Positions 63,894 through 64,000 of a stretch of DNA of 64,000 bases are shown one piece after another. The stretch is from positions 990,501 through 1,054,500 of the forward strand of contig NZ_CP045571.1 of NCBI RefSeq assembly GCF_009662475.1, given 5' to 3'. How positions within the stretch are numbered: position 1 is the stretch's first letter; every line of letters begins with the position of its first letter. The DNA comes from Acidithiobacillus thiooxidans ATCC 19377 (GTDB lineage: Bacteria; Pseudomonadota; Gammaproteobacteria; Acidithiobacillales; Acidithiobacillaceae). Below the pieces are notes generated by a model that saw only the letters and a list, made by a program, of their open reading frames with translations, ran no database searches and was not told the DNA's origin. The translations under genes and the position numbers were made by a program.

Positions 63894-64000
63894 TCAGGAA
63901 AAAACCTTCAGTACCTGGCTATCTTCTGAACCCGATAGAAGCTCTTTTGCTCTGGCAAGATGTTCAGTGGCACGGCCACGATCACTATTATCTGTCGTCT
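63894..64000 (-). CDS. C-terminal end of an unidentified ORF
   Basis: The last 107 bases hold a minus-strand frame that enters from beyond the window and stops at 63894-63896 (DRGRATEHLARAKELLSGSE ... KVFS). It converges with pstA. It has protein-like composition but is too short to identify. If real, pstB is not directly after pstA. Confidence 0.35.
   Translation of the reverse strand, partial: TTDNSDRGRATEHLARAKELLSGSEDSQVLKVFS

Overview
The window reads as one chromosomal segment of an Acidithiobacillus-like proteobacterium. This is inferred from conserved gene orders and protein character; no database search was possible. Gammaproteobacterial-style blocks are present: pabC-mltG-tmk-holB-pilZ, ffs-dnaX-ybaB-recR, tsaE-mutL-miaA, ndk-rlmN-pilW-rodZ-ispG-hisS-yfgM-bamB-der, and pstSCA. 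They are mixed with GC-rich, proline-rich envelope genes and many insertion sequences.

Bases 1-3426 are core: the pabC end, mltG, tmk, holB and pilZ, tightly overlapped, then tRNA-Ser(GGA). The 3' end of this tRNA (CACCCTCTCCGCCAA, 3413-3427) recurs at 29023-29037, just beyond a P4-type tyrosine integrase (27852-28841). The 25.6 kb between is therefore interpreted as a genomic island integrated in tRNA-Ser. It is decaying: the integrase has an in-frame TGA, cardiolipin synthase is split by an IS630 element, a 2OG-Fe(II) oxygenase-like gene is cut by a second IS630-type element, and recD2-like, IS5, OpgH-like and DsrE-like genes survive only as fragments. Intact cargo includes Hsp20 with a sigma-32-like promoter, a Sel1 protein, a secreted GH5 glycosidase, an outer-membrane barrel protein, two clusters of Pro/Tyr-rich secreted proteins and lipoproteins, an AlpA-type regulator, and a minus-strand operon running opgG - opgH fragment - two unknown exported proteins - cytochrome b561 - DedA - TolC-like protein.

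From 29.3 to 34.8 kb lies a three-part EmrAB/outer-membrane-factor drug exporter on the minus strand. Its EmrB permease carries a frameshift in a T5 run, and an ISL3-family element sits just upstream. Bases 35.0-45.4 kb are core again on the plus strand: two small membrane ORFs, the 4.5S SRP RNA, dnaX, ybaB, recR, amt, the NAD(P)HX dehydratase, bioA, a CBS-domain protein, tsaE, mutL and miaA. The MutL has the endonuclease motif that E. coli MutL lacks.

Bases 45.5-50.2 kb encode a four-gene AaeAB-like exporter (outer-membrane factor, FUSC permease, DUF1656, HlyD adaptor). Then follow ndk, rlmN, pilW, rodZ, ispG, hisS, yfgM, bamB, der, a VanZ-like protein, sixA and an intact DsrE protein. The window ends in a phosphate-uptake operon (pstS, pstC, pstA) with a PhoB box and an intercistronic hairpin after pstS.
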